From the NCBI GenBank assembly GCA_903897145.1, contig CAIUAN010000016.1, positions 1 to 64,000 of the forward strand: 64,000 nucleotides of DNA, in the 5' to 3' direction. Shown one piece after another: positions 29,801-39,063 of the stretch. The first letter of the stretch is position 1. Each line of letters starts with the position of its first letter. The notes beneath the pieces are model-generated. The model was not told the origin of the DNA. It saw only the letters and a list, made by a program, of their open reading frames with translations, and made no database searches. The stretch is from an uncultured Bacteroidia bacterium. Lineage in GTDB: Bacteria > Bacteroidota > Bacteroidia > Bacteroidales > Prolixibacteraceae. Both the position numbers and the translations under genes were made by a program.

Positions 29801-31146
29801 GCCGTCTTGCGGAACTAAAAATTATCGATAAAAATACAGGAATCACCCTTTCAACACATAGTATGCCTTACGGTTCTAAACTATTTGTGAAGAATGGTGC
29901 TGACATTAAGAAAGATGCTGTGATCTGCGAGTGGGATCCTTACAATGGGGTTATTATCAATGAGTTTAACGGACGTGTTTCGTATAGTGACTTAATTGAT
30001 GGTGTGACCTGTCGTGAGGAATCTGATGAGCAAACAGGTTACAAAGAGAAGGTAATCATCGAAACTAGAGATAAGACAAAAAATCCAACTCTACAGATCG
30101 TTGATGAAAATGGAGTAGAAATTCGCTCTTATAACCTTCCTGTTGGTGGTCACTTAAGTGTTGACGACAACCAGGCAGTTAAAAGTGGGGAAGTATTGGT
30201 TAAGATTCCACGTGCATCAGGTAAAGCTGGTGATATCACGGGTGGTCTTCCACGTGTTACGGAGCTTTTCGAGGCTCGTAACCCTTCTAATCCAGCTGTT
30301 GTATCTGAGATCGATGGAGAGGTAACCCTTGGTAAAATTAAAAGAGGTAACCGCGAAGTGGTCATTTCATCACGTACTGGTGAAGTGAAAAAATACTTGG
30401 TTCCTTTATCTCGCCAGATTCTAGTGCAAGAAAGCGATTATGTACGCGCTGGTATTGCCCTTTCTGATGGCGCAATTACACCTTCAGATATCCTTGCTAT
30501 TAAAGGTCCTACAAAAGTTCAGGAGTATATCGTGAATGAAGTACAGGACGTCTATCGTATGCAAGGTGTGAAAATCAATGACAAACACTTCGAAGTAATT
30601 GTTCGTCAGATGATGCGTAAGGTTGAAATTGAAGATGCCGGTGATACTCGATTCCTTGAGAAACAAATCGTTGACAAGAGTGATTTTACAACTGAAAACG
30701 ACTGGGTATTTGCTAAGAAAATCGTTCTAGACGGAGGTGACTCTGAAACGTTACGTCCAGGTATGATTATCACAGCCCGTCGCTTAAGAGATGAAAACTC
30801 ATTGCTTAAACGAAAGGATAAGAAAGTCGTTGACGCTCGTGATGCAGTCCCTGCAACTTCTAGCCAAGTGCTACAAGGAATCACCCGCGCTTCGCTTCAA
30901 ACGAAATCGTGGATGTCTGCTGCTTCGTTCCAGGAAACTACTAAGGTATTGAACGAGGCTGCTATCAATGGCAAAATCGACTACCTAGAAGGACTTAAAG
31001 AGAACGTTATTTGCGGTCACTTAATCCCTGCTGGTACTGGTAACCCGATGTTTAAAAATATCGTGGTTGGCTCTAAAGATGAATACGATCGTTTGATCGA
31101 TTCAAATAAATCGGATTCAACAGAAGGCGAAGAAGAAGATTTTTAA
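26857..31146 (+). CDS. rpoC: DNA-directed RNA polymerase beta-prime subunit
   Basis: The 1429-residue protein has the N-terminal zinc ribbon ([20 protein letters not shown], about 65-84), the catalytic NADFDGDQM near 470-478 with its three magnesium-binding Asp, the second zinc site ([13 protein letters not shown]) and the trigger-loop region. It ends in an acidic tail (EGEEEDF). It holds the active site together with RpoB. Confidence 0.98.
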   Translation: MAFRRDNKVKSNFTKISISLASPEEILERSHGEVLKPETINYRTYKPERDGLFCERIFGPVKDYECHCGKYKRIRYRGIVCDRCGVEVTEKKVRRERMGHISLVVPVVHIWYFKSLPNKVGYLLGLPTKKLDMIIYYERYVVINPGIKETDGVKYLDFLTEEEYIDILESLPKENQQLDDDHPDKFIADMGAIALHKLLERLELDELSYDLRHKAGNETSQQRKNEALKRLNVVEAFRSSKGKNQPEWMIVKVVPVIPPDLRPLVPLDGGRFATSDLNDLYRRVIIRNNRLKRLIEIKAPEVILRNEKRMLQEAVDSLFDNSRKSNAVKTDNNRPLKSLSDSLKGKQGRFRQNLLGKRVDYSARSVIVVGPHLKLHECGIPKDMAAELYKPFVIRKLIERGIVKTVKSAKKIVDRKDPVVWDILENVMRGHPVLLNRAPTLHRLSIQSFQPVLVEGKAIRLHPLVCTGFNADFDGDQMAVHLPLGNAAILEAQVLMLSSHNLLNPANGAPITVPSQDMVLGLYYMTKARKGAKGEGLSFYSPEEAIIAYNEGKVDMHAIVNVRSQDLDENGELKTMMIDTTLGRILFNEHVPKAAGYINKILTKKALRDIIAEILKRTDNSITAQFLDDIKDLGYKMAYRGGLSFNLDDVIIPEVKSTMVAEGYAEVEEVLNNYNMGFITNNERYNGVIDIWTHVNARLTQSVMQTISTDKQGFNSVYMMLDSGARGSKEQIRQLCGMRGLMAKPQKSGSTGSQIIENPILANFKEGLSVLEYFISTHGARKGLADTALKTADAGYLTRRLVDVAQDVIINLDDCGTLRGLIAMALKNNEEVVASLSERILGRTTVHDIYHPLTGKLIVSSGEEIIEEVAAVIEDSPIERVEIRSVLTCEAENGVCAKCYGRNLATAKMIQLGEAVGVISAQSIGEPGTQLTLRTFHVGGIAGNVSTQSTVVARYDGIAEIEELRSVESIDEKGDIIDIVVSRLAELKIIDKNTGITLSTHSMPYGSKLFVKNGADIKKDAVICEWDPYNGVIINEFNGRVSYSDLIDGVTCREESDEQTGYKEKVIIETRDKTKNPTLQIVDENGVEIRSYNLPVGGHLSVDDNQAVKSGEVLVKIPRASGKAGDITGGLPRVTELFEARNPSNPAVVSEIDGEVTLGKIKRGNREVVISSRTGEVKKYLVPLSRQILVQESDYVRAGIALSDGAITPSDILAIKGPTKVQEYIVNEVQDVYRMQGVKINDKHFEVIVRQMMRKVEIEDAGDTRFLEKQIVDKSDFTTENDWVFAKKIVLDGGDSETLRPGMIITARRLRDENSLLKRKDKKVVDARDAVPATSSQVLQGITRASLQTKSWMSAASFQETTKVLNEAAINGKIDYLEGLKENVICGHLIPAGTGNPMFKNIVVGSKDEYDRLIDSNKSDSTEGEEEDF

Positions 31147-31157
31147 TATCGATTGCT

Positions 31158-31472
31158 ATGAAAGAAGAATTTCAGGAACAGCTTAATATTGAGCTTACCG
31201 AAGAGATCGCTCAAGGAACCTATTCAAACCTTGCCATAATCACTCACTCTCCTTCAGAGTTTGTTGTTGATTTTGTGCTCGCTATGCCTGGTATCCCTAA
31301 AGCAAATGTAAAATCTCGGATAATTCTTACTCCAGAACATGCTAAAAGACTAATGTTGGCTATTCAAGACAACATTACGAAATACGAATCCATTCATGGT
31401 CCAATTCAAATTCATGAAGGACAAGTAAATATTCAACCAATGACCTATAGCGGTCCTACCGGACAAGCTTAA
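31158..31472 (+). CDS. DUF3467 family protein
   Basis: This 104-residue protein lies 11 bases after rpoC. The motif FVVDFVLAMPG and the central LTPEHAKRLMLAIQDNI are diagnostic of DUF3467, found behind rpoC in Bacteroidota. It has no known function. The tight link suggests it is made in step with RNA polymerase. A terminator directly after it closes the whole block. Confidence 0.88.
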   Translation: MKEEFQEQLNIELTEEIAQGTYSNLAIITHSPSEFVVDFVLAMPGIPKANVKSRIILTPEHAKRLMLAIQDNITKYESIHGPIQIHEGQVNIQPMTYSGPTGQA

Positions 31473-31494
31473 ACAATTGGCTTATTCAATACTG

Positions 31495-31527
31495 AAAGCT
31501 CTTCTCGAACGGGAAGAGCTTTTTTTT
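31495..31527 (+). terminator. Intrinsic terminator closing the rpoBC block
   Basis: AAAGCTCTTC (31495-31504) pairs with GAAGAGCTTT (31513-31522), followed by a run of T. This is a textbook strong terminator. Confidence 0.9.
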
Positions 31528-31568
31528 GCCCTTTAGCGAACACCGCAGCCCCATTTTATTCTATAATC

Positions 31569-31696
31569 ATTCTAAATTATGCCCTTCTAAATCAGAGTCT
31601 TAATTGGTTTTTGTACTCTTTTGATCGCCATGTTATTTTCTAACGACTTGTTATTCAGTTTAATTAGAATATTGATAATTTAGAATCATTCTTAAT
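31569..31696. repeat. Cluster of AGAAT/ATTCT dyads upstream of the etf operon (possible operators)
   Basis: ATTCTAAATTAT (31569-31580) and ATAATTTAGAAT (31675-31686) are perfect inverted copies. The second is also half of a near-palindrome TTTAGAATCATTCTTAA (31679-31695), with another TAGAAT nearby. They sit in the 322-base gap between DUF3467 and etfB, 36-186 bases before the etf promoter. A TetR- or FadR-like operator is conceivable; nothing in the window names the regulator. I see no other gene in this gap. Confidence 0.4.
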
Positions 31697-31731
31697 ATGC
31701 TGATAGTTAGCATTTTGAGTCTATTTATTGG

Positions 31732-31763
31732 CTTGGTAAGCCCGATTTGAAGGCTTATATTTG
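31732..31763 (+). promoter_or_regulatory. Promoter of the etf operon
   Basis: CTTG (31732-31735), a 20-base spacer and TATATTTG (31756-31763) resemble the -33 and -7 boxes. The predicted start near 31769 lies inside the upstream TTG-initiated frame and before the ATG at 31795, favouring the ATG as translation start. Confidence 0.6.
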
Positions 31764-31794
31764 CTATCCTAGACACCTAAATCTAAACCAAGCT

Positions 31795-32673
31795 ATGAAA
31801 AAGGGTTTTAGAATTATTGTACTTGCTAAGCAAGTTCCCGATACCCGAAATGTGGGTAAAGATGCCATGAAAGCCGATGGGACTGTTAACCGCGCCGCAC
31901 TTCCTGCGATATTTAATCCTGAAGATCTAAATGCTCTCGAGCTGGCTTTGCGGATCAAAGATAATAACCCAGGAACTACCGTTACCTTACTTACTATGGG
32001 ACCTGGTCGCGCGGCAGAAATAGTTCGTGAAGGACTTTATCGAGGAGCCGACGATGGTGTGCTATTGACCGATCGAGCCTTTGCCGGCTCTGATACTTTA
32101 GCCACATCTTATGCGCTAGCTCAGACCATCAAAGTTATGGGTGAGTTTGATCTGATTGTCTCAGGTCGTCAAGCTATTGATGGAGATACAGCTCAGGTTG
32201 GGCCTCAGGTGGCTGAGAAATTAAAAATAAATCAAATTACATATGTTGAAGAGGTGTTGCAAGTTGATCCAGATTTTCTTGTAGTTAGGCGTCGTCTAGA
32301 TAATGGAGTCGAGACCTTAAAGGCACCTCTGCCATTGTTGTTGACCGTGAATAGTTCTGCTCCTAATTGTCGGTCTCGGAACGCTAAGCTATTAATGCGT
32401 TATAAACAGGCACGAACGGTTACCGAACGTCAGGAAGCTGCCGAGGATTATCTCTATCTCTACGATTCGCGTCCGTTCTTAAACATCTTGGAGATAACAG
32501 CCAGTGAGATCTTTGCAACTCCTGATCTACTTGGATTGTCGGGATCGCCAACGAAGGTTAAGCGGATAGAAAATGTGGTTCTTCAAGCTAAAGATGCCGT
32601 GCGATTGAATACCAACGATGAAGGGATTCACGATTTGATGAAAGAGTTGATAGAGAGCCATGTGATTGGATAA
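31795..32673 (+). CDS. etfB: Electron transfer flavoprotein beta subunit
   Basis: The 292-residue protein opens MKKGFRIIVLAKQVPDTRN and has the family segment NPEDLNALELALRIKD and GRQAIDGDTAQVGPQ, which bind AMP or FAD. EtfAB carries electrons from acyl-CoA dehydrogenases to the respiratory chain or, in bifurcating types, to ferredoxin. I start at ATG 31795, because the upstream TTG adds 16 untypical residues and overlaps the promoter. It is first in an etfB-etfA-acyl-CoA dehydrogenase operon. Confidence 0.93.
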   Translation: MKKGFRIIVLAKQVPDTRNVGKDAMKADGTVNRAALPAIFNPEDLNALELALRIKDNNPGTTVTLLTMGPGRAAEIVREGLYRGADDGVLLTDRAFAGSDTLATSYALAQTIKVMGEFDLIVSGRQAIDGDTAQVGPQVAEKLKINQITYVEEVLQVDPDFLVVRRRLDNGVETLKAPLPLLLTVNSSAPNCRSRNAKLLMRYKQARTVTERQEAAEDYLYLYDSRPFLNILEITASEIFATPDLLGLSGSPTKVKRIENVVLQAKDAVRLNTNDEGIHDLMKELIESHVIG

Positions 32674-32705
32674 ACGCATTTAATTAGACCTCAAATACTC
32701 AGGAA

Positions 32706-33725
32706 ATGAATAATCTGTTTGTTTATTGTGAAGTTGAAGATGGTGTTGTGGCCGATGTTAGCCTCGAGCTGCTAACTAAAGGCCGTAATTTGGCAAATGA
32801 ATTAAAATGTCAGCTCGAAGCTGTGGTGATTGGTTCTTCATTGGATCAGATTGAAGATCAAATTTCCCCTTTTGGTGCTGATGTTATTTATCTCTTCGAT
32901 GACCCCCGATTGGCTCCGTATACAACTGCTCCGCATGCCTCTATACTCATAAAGCTCTTTCAACAAGAGCAGCCTCAGATCGTGTTGCTTGGAGCAACGC
33001 CCATTGGACGAGATCTTGGACCAAGAGTATCATCTGCTTTGCATAGTGGATTAACAGCCGATTGCACCAGTTTGGAGATTGGCGACCACGAGGATAAAAA
33101 AGCAAATAAAGTATACAAAGATCTTTTATATCAAATCAGACCTGCATTTGGAGGAAACATTATTGCATGGATCATTAACCCTGACTGCAGACCTCAGATG
33201 GCTACGGTTCGCGAAGGTGTGATGCGAAAACAAGCTATTGATGCAAAATACAAAGCAATTGTTCACCGACCTATTATAGCGGATTATGTTTCTGAAACCG
33301 ATTTTGCAGTTCAGATCATTGAACGCCATCTCGAAAAACGAAAACTAAATATTAAAGGGGCATCTATTGTCGTATCTGGAGGCTACGGCGTGGGTTCTAA
33401 AGAGAATTTCAAACTACTTTATGACCTTGCCGATGTCTTGGGTGCCGAAGTTGGTGCTTCAAGGGCTGCTGTGGATGCAGGATATGTTGACCATGAAAGA
33501 CAGATTGGTCAGACTGGCATCACCGTTCGTCCAAAACTATATATCGCATGTGGCATTTCTGGTCAAGTGCAGCATCGTGCAGGTATGGAAGAGTCGGCTC
33601 AGGTTATTGCAATAAATACCGATCCTGAAGCGCCAATTAATGCGTTGGCCGATTATGTGATCACTGGCGACCTAGCAGAGGTGATCCCTAAAATGATTCG
33701 CTACTACAAAGAAAATACCAAATAA
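32706..33725 (+). CDS. etfA: Electron transfer flavoprotein alpha subunit
   Basis: The 339-residue protein has the C-terminal FAD domain with the SGGYGVGSKENF loop (about 220-231), GASRAAVDAGYV, QIGQTG and CGISGQVQHRAGM. These residues wrap the FAD. It forms a heterodimer with EtfB, 32 bases upstream. The neighbouring acyl-CoA dehydrogenase is the likely electron donor. Confidence 0.94.
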   Translation: MNNLFVYCEVEDGVVADVSLELLTKGRNLANELKCQLEAVVIGSSLDQIEDQISPFGADVIYLFDDPRLAPYTTAPHASILIKLFQQEQPQIVLLGATPIGRDLGPRVSSALHSGLTADCTSLEIGDHEDKKANKVYKDLLYQIRPAFGGNIIAWIINPDCRPQMATVREGVMRKQAIDAKYKAIVHRPIIADYVSETDFAVQIIERHLEKRKLNIKGASIVVSGGYGVGSKENFKLLYDLADVLGAEVGASRAAVDAGYVDHERQIGQTGITVRPKLYIACGISGQVQHRAGMEESAQVIAINTDPEAPINALADYVITGDLAEVIPKMIRYYKENTK

Positions 33726-33758
33726 ACGAAGGTTCAACCGATCTAAAATCAAGTGATA

Positions 33759-35465
33759 ATGGCAAATTTATACAACGATAATAGAGACCTGAAGTTTCAT
33801 CTGACCCATCCGATGATGCAAAAGCTGGTGCGACTTAAAGAGCGCGATTTTGAAGAGAAATCGACATTCGATTATGCTCCGCTCGATTTTGAAGACGCCA
33901 TGGATAGTTATGATCGCGTTTTGGAGGTGGTGGGAGAGATCAGTGGAGATATTATAGCCCCGAATGCGGAGTCTATCGATGCTGAAGGGCCTCAAGTTGT
34001 TGATGGTCGTGTGATCTATGCCAGAGGTACCCAAGAGAATTTAGATGCACTTATTAAAGCCGGACTGCTTGGTATTACCTTACCTCGTCGTTTTGGTGGC
34101 TTGAATTTCCCCGTAGTCCCATATATTATGGCAGCCGATATTGTCTCGCGCGCCGATGCTGGCTTTGTAAATATCTGGGGTCTGCAAGATTGTGCAGAGA
34201 CCTTGAACGAGTTTGCCTCTGAAGATCAAAAGGAGCGTTGGCTAACCCGAGTCGTGAATGGTGAAACGATGGCGATGGATCTCACAGAGCCTGATGCAGG
34301 ATCTGATTTACAAGCCGTTCAACTTAAAGCTAGCTACTCCGAACAGAAAGGTGGCTGGGTCTTAAATGGGGTAAAACGATTTATTACCAATGGCGATGGC
34401 GATATAGCGCTAGTTTTAGCCCGTTCTGAGGAAGGAACGCGCGATGGTAGGGGTTTGTCGATGTTTGTCTACGATAAGCGAAATGGGGGCGTTACAGTGC
34501 GCCGAATCGAGCATAAGATGGGTATCATTGGCTCGCCGACCTGTGAGCTGGTATTTAAAGATGCTCCGGGAGAATTAATTGGTAGTCGCAAGCTTGGACT
34601 TATAAAATATGTGATGGCTCTTATGAATGGAGCTCGATTGGGTATTGCCGCGCAGGCCGTTGGTCTTTCAGAGGCAGCTTATCGTGAGGCTTTGAGTTAT
34701 GCCAAAGAGCGTGCTCAGTTTGGAAAGACCATCATTCATTTTCCTGCGATCTATGAGATGCTATCTGGTATGAAAGCCAAGCTAGATGCATCTAGGACGT
34801 TACTCTATGAAACGGCCCGATTTGTTGATTTGTATAAAACGTATCAGCATATTTCTGAAGAGCGTAAGCTGAGCAATGAAGAGCGAGACGAGATGAAGAC
34901 TTATCAGCATTTAGCCGATCTCTTTACCCCTTTAGCTAAAGGGATTACCTCTGAATTTTGTAATCAAAATGCTTACGATGCGATTCAGATCCATGGCGGT
35001 TCAGGGTTTATGAAAGATTATGCCGTTGAACGAATCTACCGCGATGCCCGCATTACCTCAATCTACGAAGGGACTACGCAGCTTCAAATCGTTGCGGCCA
35101 TTCGAGGCGTTACCACTGGCGGCTATCTAAAACAGATTAGGGTTTATGAAAAAGAAGATCTTCGTCCAGACCTTGAGAAATATCGACGAGTATTGATCTC
35201 TCTAACGCAAGATTTTGAGGAGGCAGCAGAGAAAGTTTTGGCAACAGGAGATCAGGAGTTCTTAGATTTCCATGCTCGACGTTTGGTCGAAATAGCTGGT
35301 TACATAATTATGAGCTATCTATTAGTCTTAGATGCTAATCGTGACCAAGAATATCTGCGGTCGGTACAAAATTTCAATAAGATGGCGAAGGGTGAAGTTA
35401 AGGCAAGAGCCGAATTTATTAGAGCCACATCGATGGAAGATATTGGCCATTATAAATATCAATAG
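33759..35465 (+). CDS. Acyl-CoA dehydrogenase
   Basis: The 568-residue FAD enzyme has the acyl-CoA dehydrogenase signature MDLTEPDAGSDLQAVQL, the middle-domain WVLNGVKRFITNG and the C-terminal IYEGTTQLQIVAAIRG. The Glu of YEGT is at the usual position of the catalytic base. A C-terminal extension of about 110 residues, beyond the usual 380-residue core, is typical of a Bacteroidota subgroup. The reaction is alpha,beta-desaturation of an acyl-CoA with EtfAB as acceptor. The chain length is not predictable. ATG 33759 is preferred over the GTG six bases earlier. Confidence 0.92.
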   Translation: MANLYNDNRDLKFHLTHPMMQKLVRLKERDFEEKSTFDYAPLDFEDAMDSYDRVLEVVGEISGDIIAPNAESIDAEGPQVVDGRVIYARGTQENLDALIKAGLLGITLPRRFGGLNFPVVPYIMAADIVSRADAGFVNIWGLQDCAETLNEFASEDQKERWLTRVVNGETMAMDLTEPDAGSDLQAVQLKASYSEQKGGWVLNGVKRFITNGDGDIALVLARSEEGTRDGRGLSMFVYDKRNGGVTVRRIEHKMGIIGSPTCELVFKDAPGELIGSRKLGLIKYVMALMNGARLGIAAQAVGLSEAAYREALSYAKERAQFGKTIIHFPAIYEMLSGMKAKLDASRTLLYETARFVDLYKTYQHISEERKLSNEERDEMKTYQHLADLFTPLAKGITSEFCNQNAYDAIQIHGGSGFMKDYAVERIYRDARITSIYEGTTQLQIVAAIRGVTTGGYLKQIRVYEKEDLRPDLEKYRRVLISLTQDFEEAAEKVLATGDQEFLDFHARRLVEIAGYIIMSYLLVLDANRDQEYLRSVQNFNKMAKGEVKARAEFIRATSMEDIGHYKYQ

Positions 35466-35482
35466 ATTGACTCTCTTATAAA

Positions 35483-36151
35483 CTATTTTCCCTCTTCGTT
35501 TCCGTTAATCATTCCAGATACAATACCTTTTGCATGGCGGTTATCGGCGATGATGACTCCGCACAAGTGAATGAAAACGTACCCATACATGAGGTATTGG
35601 CAAAATTCATGCACCTTTTTAATAAGTCTATGGTTCTGATCAAAAAAGGCTAGGTCGTGCTCGAAGGCTAATCCAAGTCCAGTAAATACAACGGTCAAGA
35701 GTAGTAAATAAAAGATCAAATAGCCTCGTTTTACGAGTAGGTAGTGTTTTATTTCTTTAAGATTATCTGTTGGGGTAGTTGTTAGTTTTAATGCCGCTTT
35801 AATTCGTGTTCGAATCTTGTCTCCATTGGGTTGAACCACTTCGATTAAGAACCGCGATAGGAGTAAAAAGGCTAATCCATACCCAATTAGTTTATGCACA
35901 TCCCACATCTTGTCGTCATATCCATGTGCGACCGAAAATGCTTGTTCGTCAGTCACCGTCACCCCTTTGTTGGCTAATCGTTCTTGCACGAATTTAATAT
36001 TCTGACGAGGCTTAAGGGCTGTTGAAGCAAGTAGAACAGTGATCATTAGCGAGGCGATGGTTAGAAATGTTAGCCAATGCCAGATTCTAATTAAAACGGT
36101 ATGTCTTTGCAGAAAAGGTGACGTTTCACCAGTTTGGCTTTTCTTAGTCAT
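35483..36151 (-). CDS. Cytochrome b561-family membrane protein
   Basis: The 222-residue protein has four main membrane spans (about 20-42, 83-104, 136-157 and 181-203). Haem-ligand histidines lie in spans 1, 2 and 4 (RIWHWL, DVHKLIGYG, KKVHEFCQYLMYGYVFIHLCG). A soluble loop of about 40 residues joins spans 1 and 2. It belongs to the b561/nickel-type cytochrome superfamily and probably passes electrons between quinone and a partner. It is convergent with the acyl-CoA dehydrogenase gene, 17 bases away. A functional link to EtfAB is possible but unproven. Confidence 0.8.
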   Translation of the reverse strand: MTKKSQTGETSPFLQRHTVLIRIWHWLTFLTIASLMITVLLASTALKPRQNIKFVQERLANKGVTVTDEQAFSVAHGYDDKMWDVHKLIGYGLAFLLLSRFLIEVVQPNGDKIRTRIKAALKLTTTPTDNLKEIKHYLLVKRGYLIFYLLLLTVVFTGLGLAFEHDLAFFDQNHRLIKKVHEFCQYLMYGYVFIHLCGVIIADNRHAKGIVSGMINGNEEGK

Positions 36152-36284
36152 GGGTTAGATTTATTAGAAGCTTAAATTCTGTTTTAATAACTAGAACGTA
36201 TTATCAAAAATAGTATAATTAATTCGTCCTTTTAATTTTTATTGCAATTGTTGAGCTGTATAGGTTTTATTTAACTAAAATGAG

Positions 36285-36334
36285 ACTCAATATTTTGTGC
36301 CTTGGTGGCTTGGTGGCTATTTTAAAAATTGAGT
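36285..36334. repeat. Intergenic inverted repeat with a 9-base tandem
   Basis: ACTCAAT (36285-36291) and ATTGAGT (36328-36334) form a stem around a loop holding CTTGGTGGC followed directly by TTGGTGGC (36301-36317). The loop is G-rich in an otherwise A/T-rich 378-base gap between the cytochrome and PPi-PFK genes. No gene is visible in the gap. The role is unknown. Confidence 0.45.
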
Positions 36335-36476
36335 TTTTAGTCTTAAATATGAAAAGTCTACATCGATTTAATTCTATTGTTTACTTGAAAATTAGGTTGT
36401 CATTTTTTAGATATTAATTATTTCTTAATTCAAATTTCTTCCAGGTCCTTAATTTTTCACCATGGCATAATTTGAT

Positions 36477-36484
36477 TAATTTTG
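36477..36484 (+). promoter_or_regulatory. -7 box of the PPi-PFK gene
   Basis: TAATTTTG matches TAnnTTTG exactly, 45 bases before the start codon. A good -33 TTTG is lacking, though a T-run lies at about the right place (36453-36457). Confidence 0.45.
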
Positions 36485-36529
36485 TGTCACTTTTTAAAAG
36501 TTTAGTGTTTCAATCTTAATTTTATCCAA

Positions 36530-38185
36530 ATGCTTAAAAGTATATTTCAGCTTGAACGTTCAAAGTATGCACCAAAGATGCCAAAAGCTTTGTCAGGTTC
36601 AGTAAAGGTTGTTGAAGGTGGTCGGACAAACTCTATCGCAGATCAACAAGAGATTCAGAAATTTTTCCCTGGTACCTATGGAATGCCCATTATTACGTTT
36701 GAAGCGGGGAGTGATGGTAAATCATATCCTGGTCTTAATGTTGGTGTGATCTTATCTGGTGGTCAGGCCCCGGGCGGTCATAATGTGATATCTGGCATTT
36801 TTGACGGATTGAAAAAACTCAATCCATCAAATAAATTATATGGTTTTCTAGGTGGACCTGGAGGATTAGTCGATCATAAATACATTGAACTTACTTCCGA
36901 TATTATTGATGAATACCGTAATACTGGTGGTTTCGATATCATTGGCTCTGGTCGTACTAAATTGGAGGAGACCGCTCAGTTTGACAAAGGTGTTGAGATC
37001 TGTAATAAATTAGGCATTCGTGCGATTGTAGTTATTGGAGGTGATGACTCAAATACCAATGCCTGTGTATTGGCAGAATATTATCTAAGTAAAAATACAG
37101 GAATTCAAGTTATTGGCTGTCCTAAAACCATTGATGGTGACTTGAAAAACGAGATGATCGAGGCTTCATTTGGCTTTGATACAGCTTGTAAAACATACTG
37201 TGAGTTGATCGGAAATATTATGAGAGACTCCAATTCAGCTAAGAAATATTGGCATTTTATCAAGCTAATGGGACGATCAGCTTCTCATATTGGTTTAGAA
37301 TGTGCCTTGCAGTCGCATCCAAATGTTTGTCTGATCTCGGAAGAGGTAGCAGAGAAGAAGCAGACTCTTGAGCAAATTGTAAATGACATTACTGATATCG
37401 TTGTTAAGAGAGCACAAAACAATGAAACATTCGGCGTGGCCTTAATCCCAGAGGGATTGGTTGAGTTTATCCCCGAGATGAAAGTACTTATCAGTGAACT
37501 AAATGATTTATTAGCCGAAGGTCATGCTCCTGCTGAGAAATTCCAGAGTTTAACAACAAATACAGAGAAGCGTGATTTCGTTATTGATACGTTGTCTCCT
37601 CAGTCGTCTAGGGTCTATGCATCGTTGCCAAACGGTATTGCACGTCAGCTAACACTTGATCGTGATCCTCATGGTAACGTTCAAGTTTCTCGTATTGAGA
37701 CAGAACGTTTATTGATCGAGATGGTTGAGAAGCGATTGGCTGAACTTAGACGGAACGGTCTTAAGATTAATTTCTCGGCACAGAACCATTTCTTTGGGTA
37801 TGAAGGTCGTTGTGCTGCCCCTTCGAATTTTGATTCTGACTATTGTTATTCATTGGGTTTTGTAGCCTCTTTGCTGATTGCAAATGGCAAAACAGGTTAC
37901 TTATCCTCCATACGAAATACAACTGCTCCTGCTTCTGAGTGGATCCCTGGTGGAGTTCCAATTACGATGATGATGAATATGGAACGTCGTCATGGTGAGA
38001 TGAAACCAGTTATTCAAAAAGCTCTAGTTTCTTTAGATGGTGCTCCATTTAAGGCTTTTGCTGAAAAGAGAGATGAGTGGGCTATAAAGACTTCCTTCGT
38101 GTATCCTGGTCCGATTCAATATTGGGGACCATCAACGGTTTGCGATGCTCCAACACGCACGCTGATACTTGAAAGCGGAAAATAA
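36530..38185 (+). CDS. pfp: Pyrophosphate-dependent 6-phosphofructokinase
   Basis: The 551-residue enzyme is the long PPi-PFK type. The phosphoryl-donor loop has [11 protein letters not shown], with GGDD (not GGDG) marking PPi rather than ATP use. [13 protein letters not shown] binds the donor, and [10 protein letters not shown] holds the catalytic TIDGD. It reversibly phosphorylates fructose-6-phosphate, saving ATP and working in both glycolysis and gluconeogenesis. It is monocistronic, with its own promoter-like box and terminator. Confidence 0.94.
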   Translation: MLKSIFQLERSKYAPKMPKALSGSVKVVEGGRTNSIADQQEIQKFFPGTYGMPIITFEAGSDGKSYPGLNVGVILSGGQAPGGHNVISGIFDGLKKLNPSNKLYGFLGGPGGLVDHKYIELTSDIIDEYRNTGGFDIIGSGRTKLEETAQFDKGVEICNKLGIRAIVVIGGDDSNTNACVLAEYYLSKNTGIQVIGCPKTIDGDLKNEMIEASFGFDTACKTYCELIGNIMRDSNSAKKYWHFIKLMGRSASHIGLECALQSHPNVCLISEEVAEKKQTLEQIVNDITDIVVKRAQNNETFGVALIPEGLVEFIPEMKVLISELNDLLAEGHAPAEKFQSLTTNTEKRDFVIDTLSPQSSRVYASLPNGIARQLTLDRDPHGNVQVSRIETERLLIEMVEKRLAELRRNGLKINFSAQNHFFGYEGRCAAPSNFDSDYCYSLGFVASLLIANGKTGYLSSIRNTTAPASEWIPGGVPITMMMNMERRHGEMKPVIQKALVSLDGAPFKAFAEKRDEWAIKTSFVYPGPIQYWGPSTVCDAPTRTLILESGK

Positions 38186-38246
38186 TCAATTCCTGAATAG
38201 TTGCTTTGCAGCCTAGTGATGGGTTGTATAATTTTTAATCATCGAA

Positions 38247-38280
38247 AATAACTCTAGTGTTTACTGGAGTTATTTTTTTT
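38247..38280 (+). terminator. Intrinsic terminator after PPi-PFK
   Basis: AATAACTCTAGT (38247-38258) pairs with ACTGGAGTTATT (38263-38274) with one G-U pair, then a run of T. Its left flank is A-rich, so it may also serve the convergent rsmE gene. Confidence 0.85.
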
Positions 38281-38282
38281 TG

Positions 38283-38984
38283 CTATTGATTGATCAGATT
38301 TATCGTGTGACAGGCCACTAAAGCTGCCGTTTCTGTTCGAAGACGAGCCTCTCCAAGCGATATAGGCCTAAATCCTGCTACAAGGGCTGCTTCAATCTCT
38401 TCTGTTGAGAAATCTCCTTCAGGGCCAATCAATATTAAGGTGTTAGCCCCTTTGATCGCAGCATCTCGGAGTAGAGATTTGGACCCATCGGCACAATGGG
38501 CAATAAACTTAAGTCCGTCAAACGGAGATGCAATCAAGGATTTAAAACTCTGTATGGGTTTTATCTGCGGTAGATATGCTTTTATTGATTGTTTTATGGC
38601 TGCAATAGTTACTTTCTCAAGTCTTTCTGGCTTAATCTCTTTTCGTTCCGAATACCGACTTATAATAGGTATTATGGTGTCGATGCCAATCTCGGTAGCT
38701 TTCTCCAAAAACCATTCGTAACGGTCGATATTTTTTGTTGGAGCCACAGCGATGGTGAGATTGAAATCACGTTTGCCATATTCAGGTGTGCGGCTAAGTA
38801 TTTTAAGCTCACAACCTTTGGGATGGGCCAGTGTTATCGTTGCTTCACACTTCAAACCTTTGCCATCGATTAATACCAGTTGATCGCCTTCCGATAGCCG
38901 CAGAACTCTCACGCAATGCTTCGACTCCTCTTCACTAAGTCGGTAGGTATTCTCCTTGAGATCGGGCGTATAAAATAGATGCAT
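38283..38984 (-). CDS. rsmE: 16S rRNA m3U1498 methyltransferase
   Basis: The 233-residue protein has the N-terminal PUA-like domain (SEEESKHCVRVLRL near 17-30) and the C-terminal SPOUT knot with LILIGPEGDFSTEEI and LGEARLRTETAALVA. It methylates U1498 at N3 in 16S rRNA using SAM. It is full length for the family. It stands alone on the minus strand between PPi-PFK and the CPBP gene. Confidence 0.93.
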   Translation of the reverse strand: MHLFYTPDLKENTYRLSEEESKHCVRVLRLSEGDQLVLIDGKGLKCEATITLAHPKGCELKILSRTPEYGKRDFNLTIAVAPTKNIDRYEWFLEKATEIGIDTIIPIISRYSERKEIKPERLEKVTIAAIKQSIKAYLPQIKPIQSFKSLIASPFDGLKFIAHCADGSKSLLRDAAIKGANTLILIGPEGDFSTEEIEAALVAGFRPISLGEARLRTETAALVACHTINLINQ

Positions 38985-39063
38985 TTCAAGTTTGAGTTTG
39001 ATATTTGCTTGGCGAATATAGCTTGTTTTGGCCTATTTATCCGTTCTAATTCACTTCTCTAAT

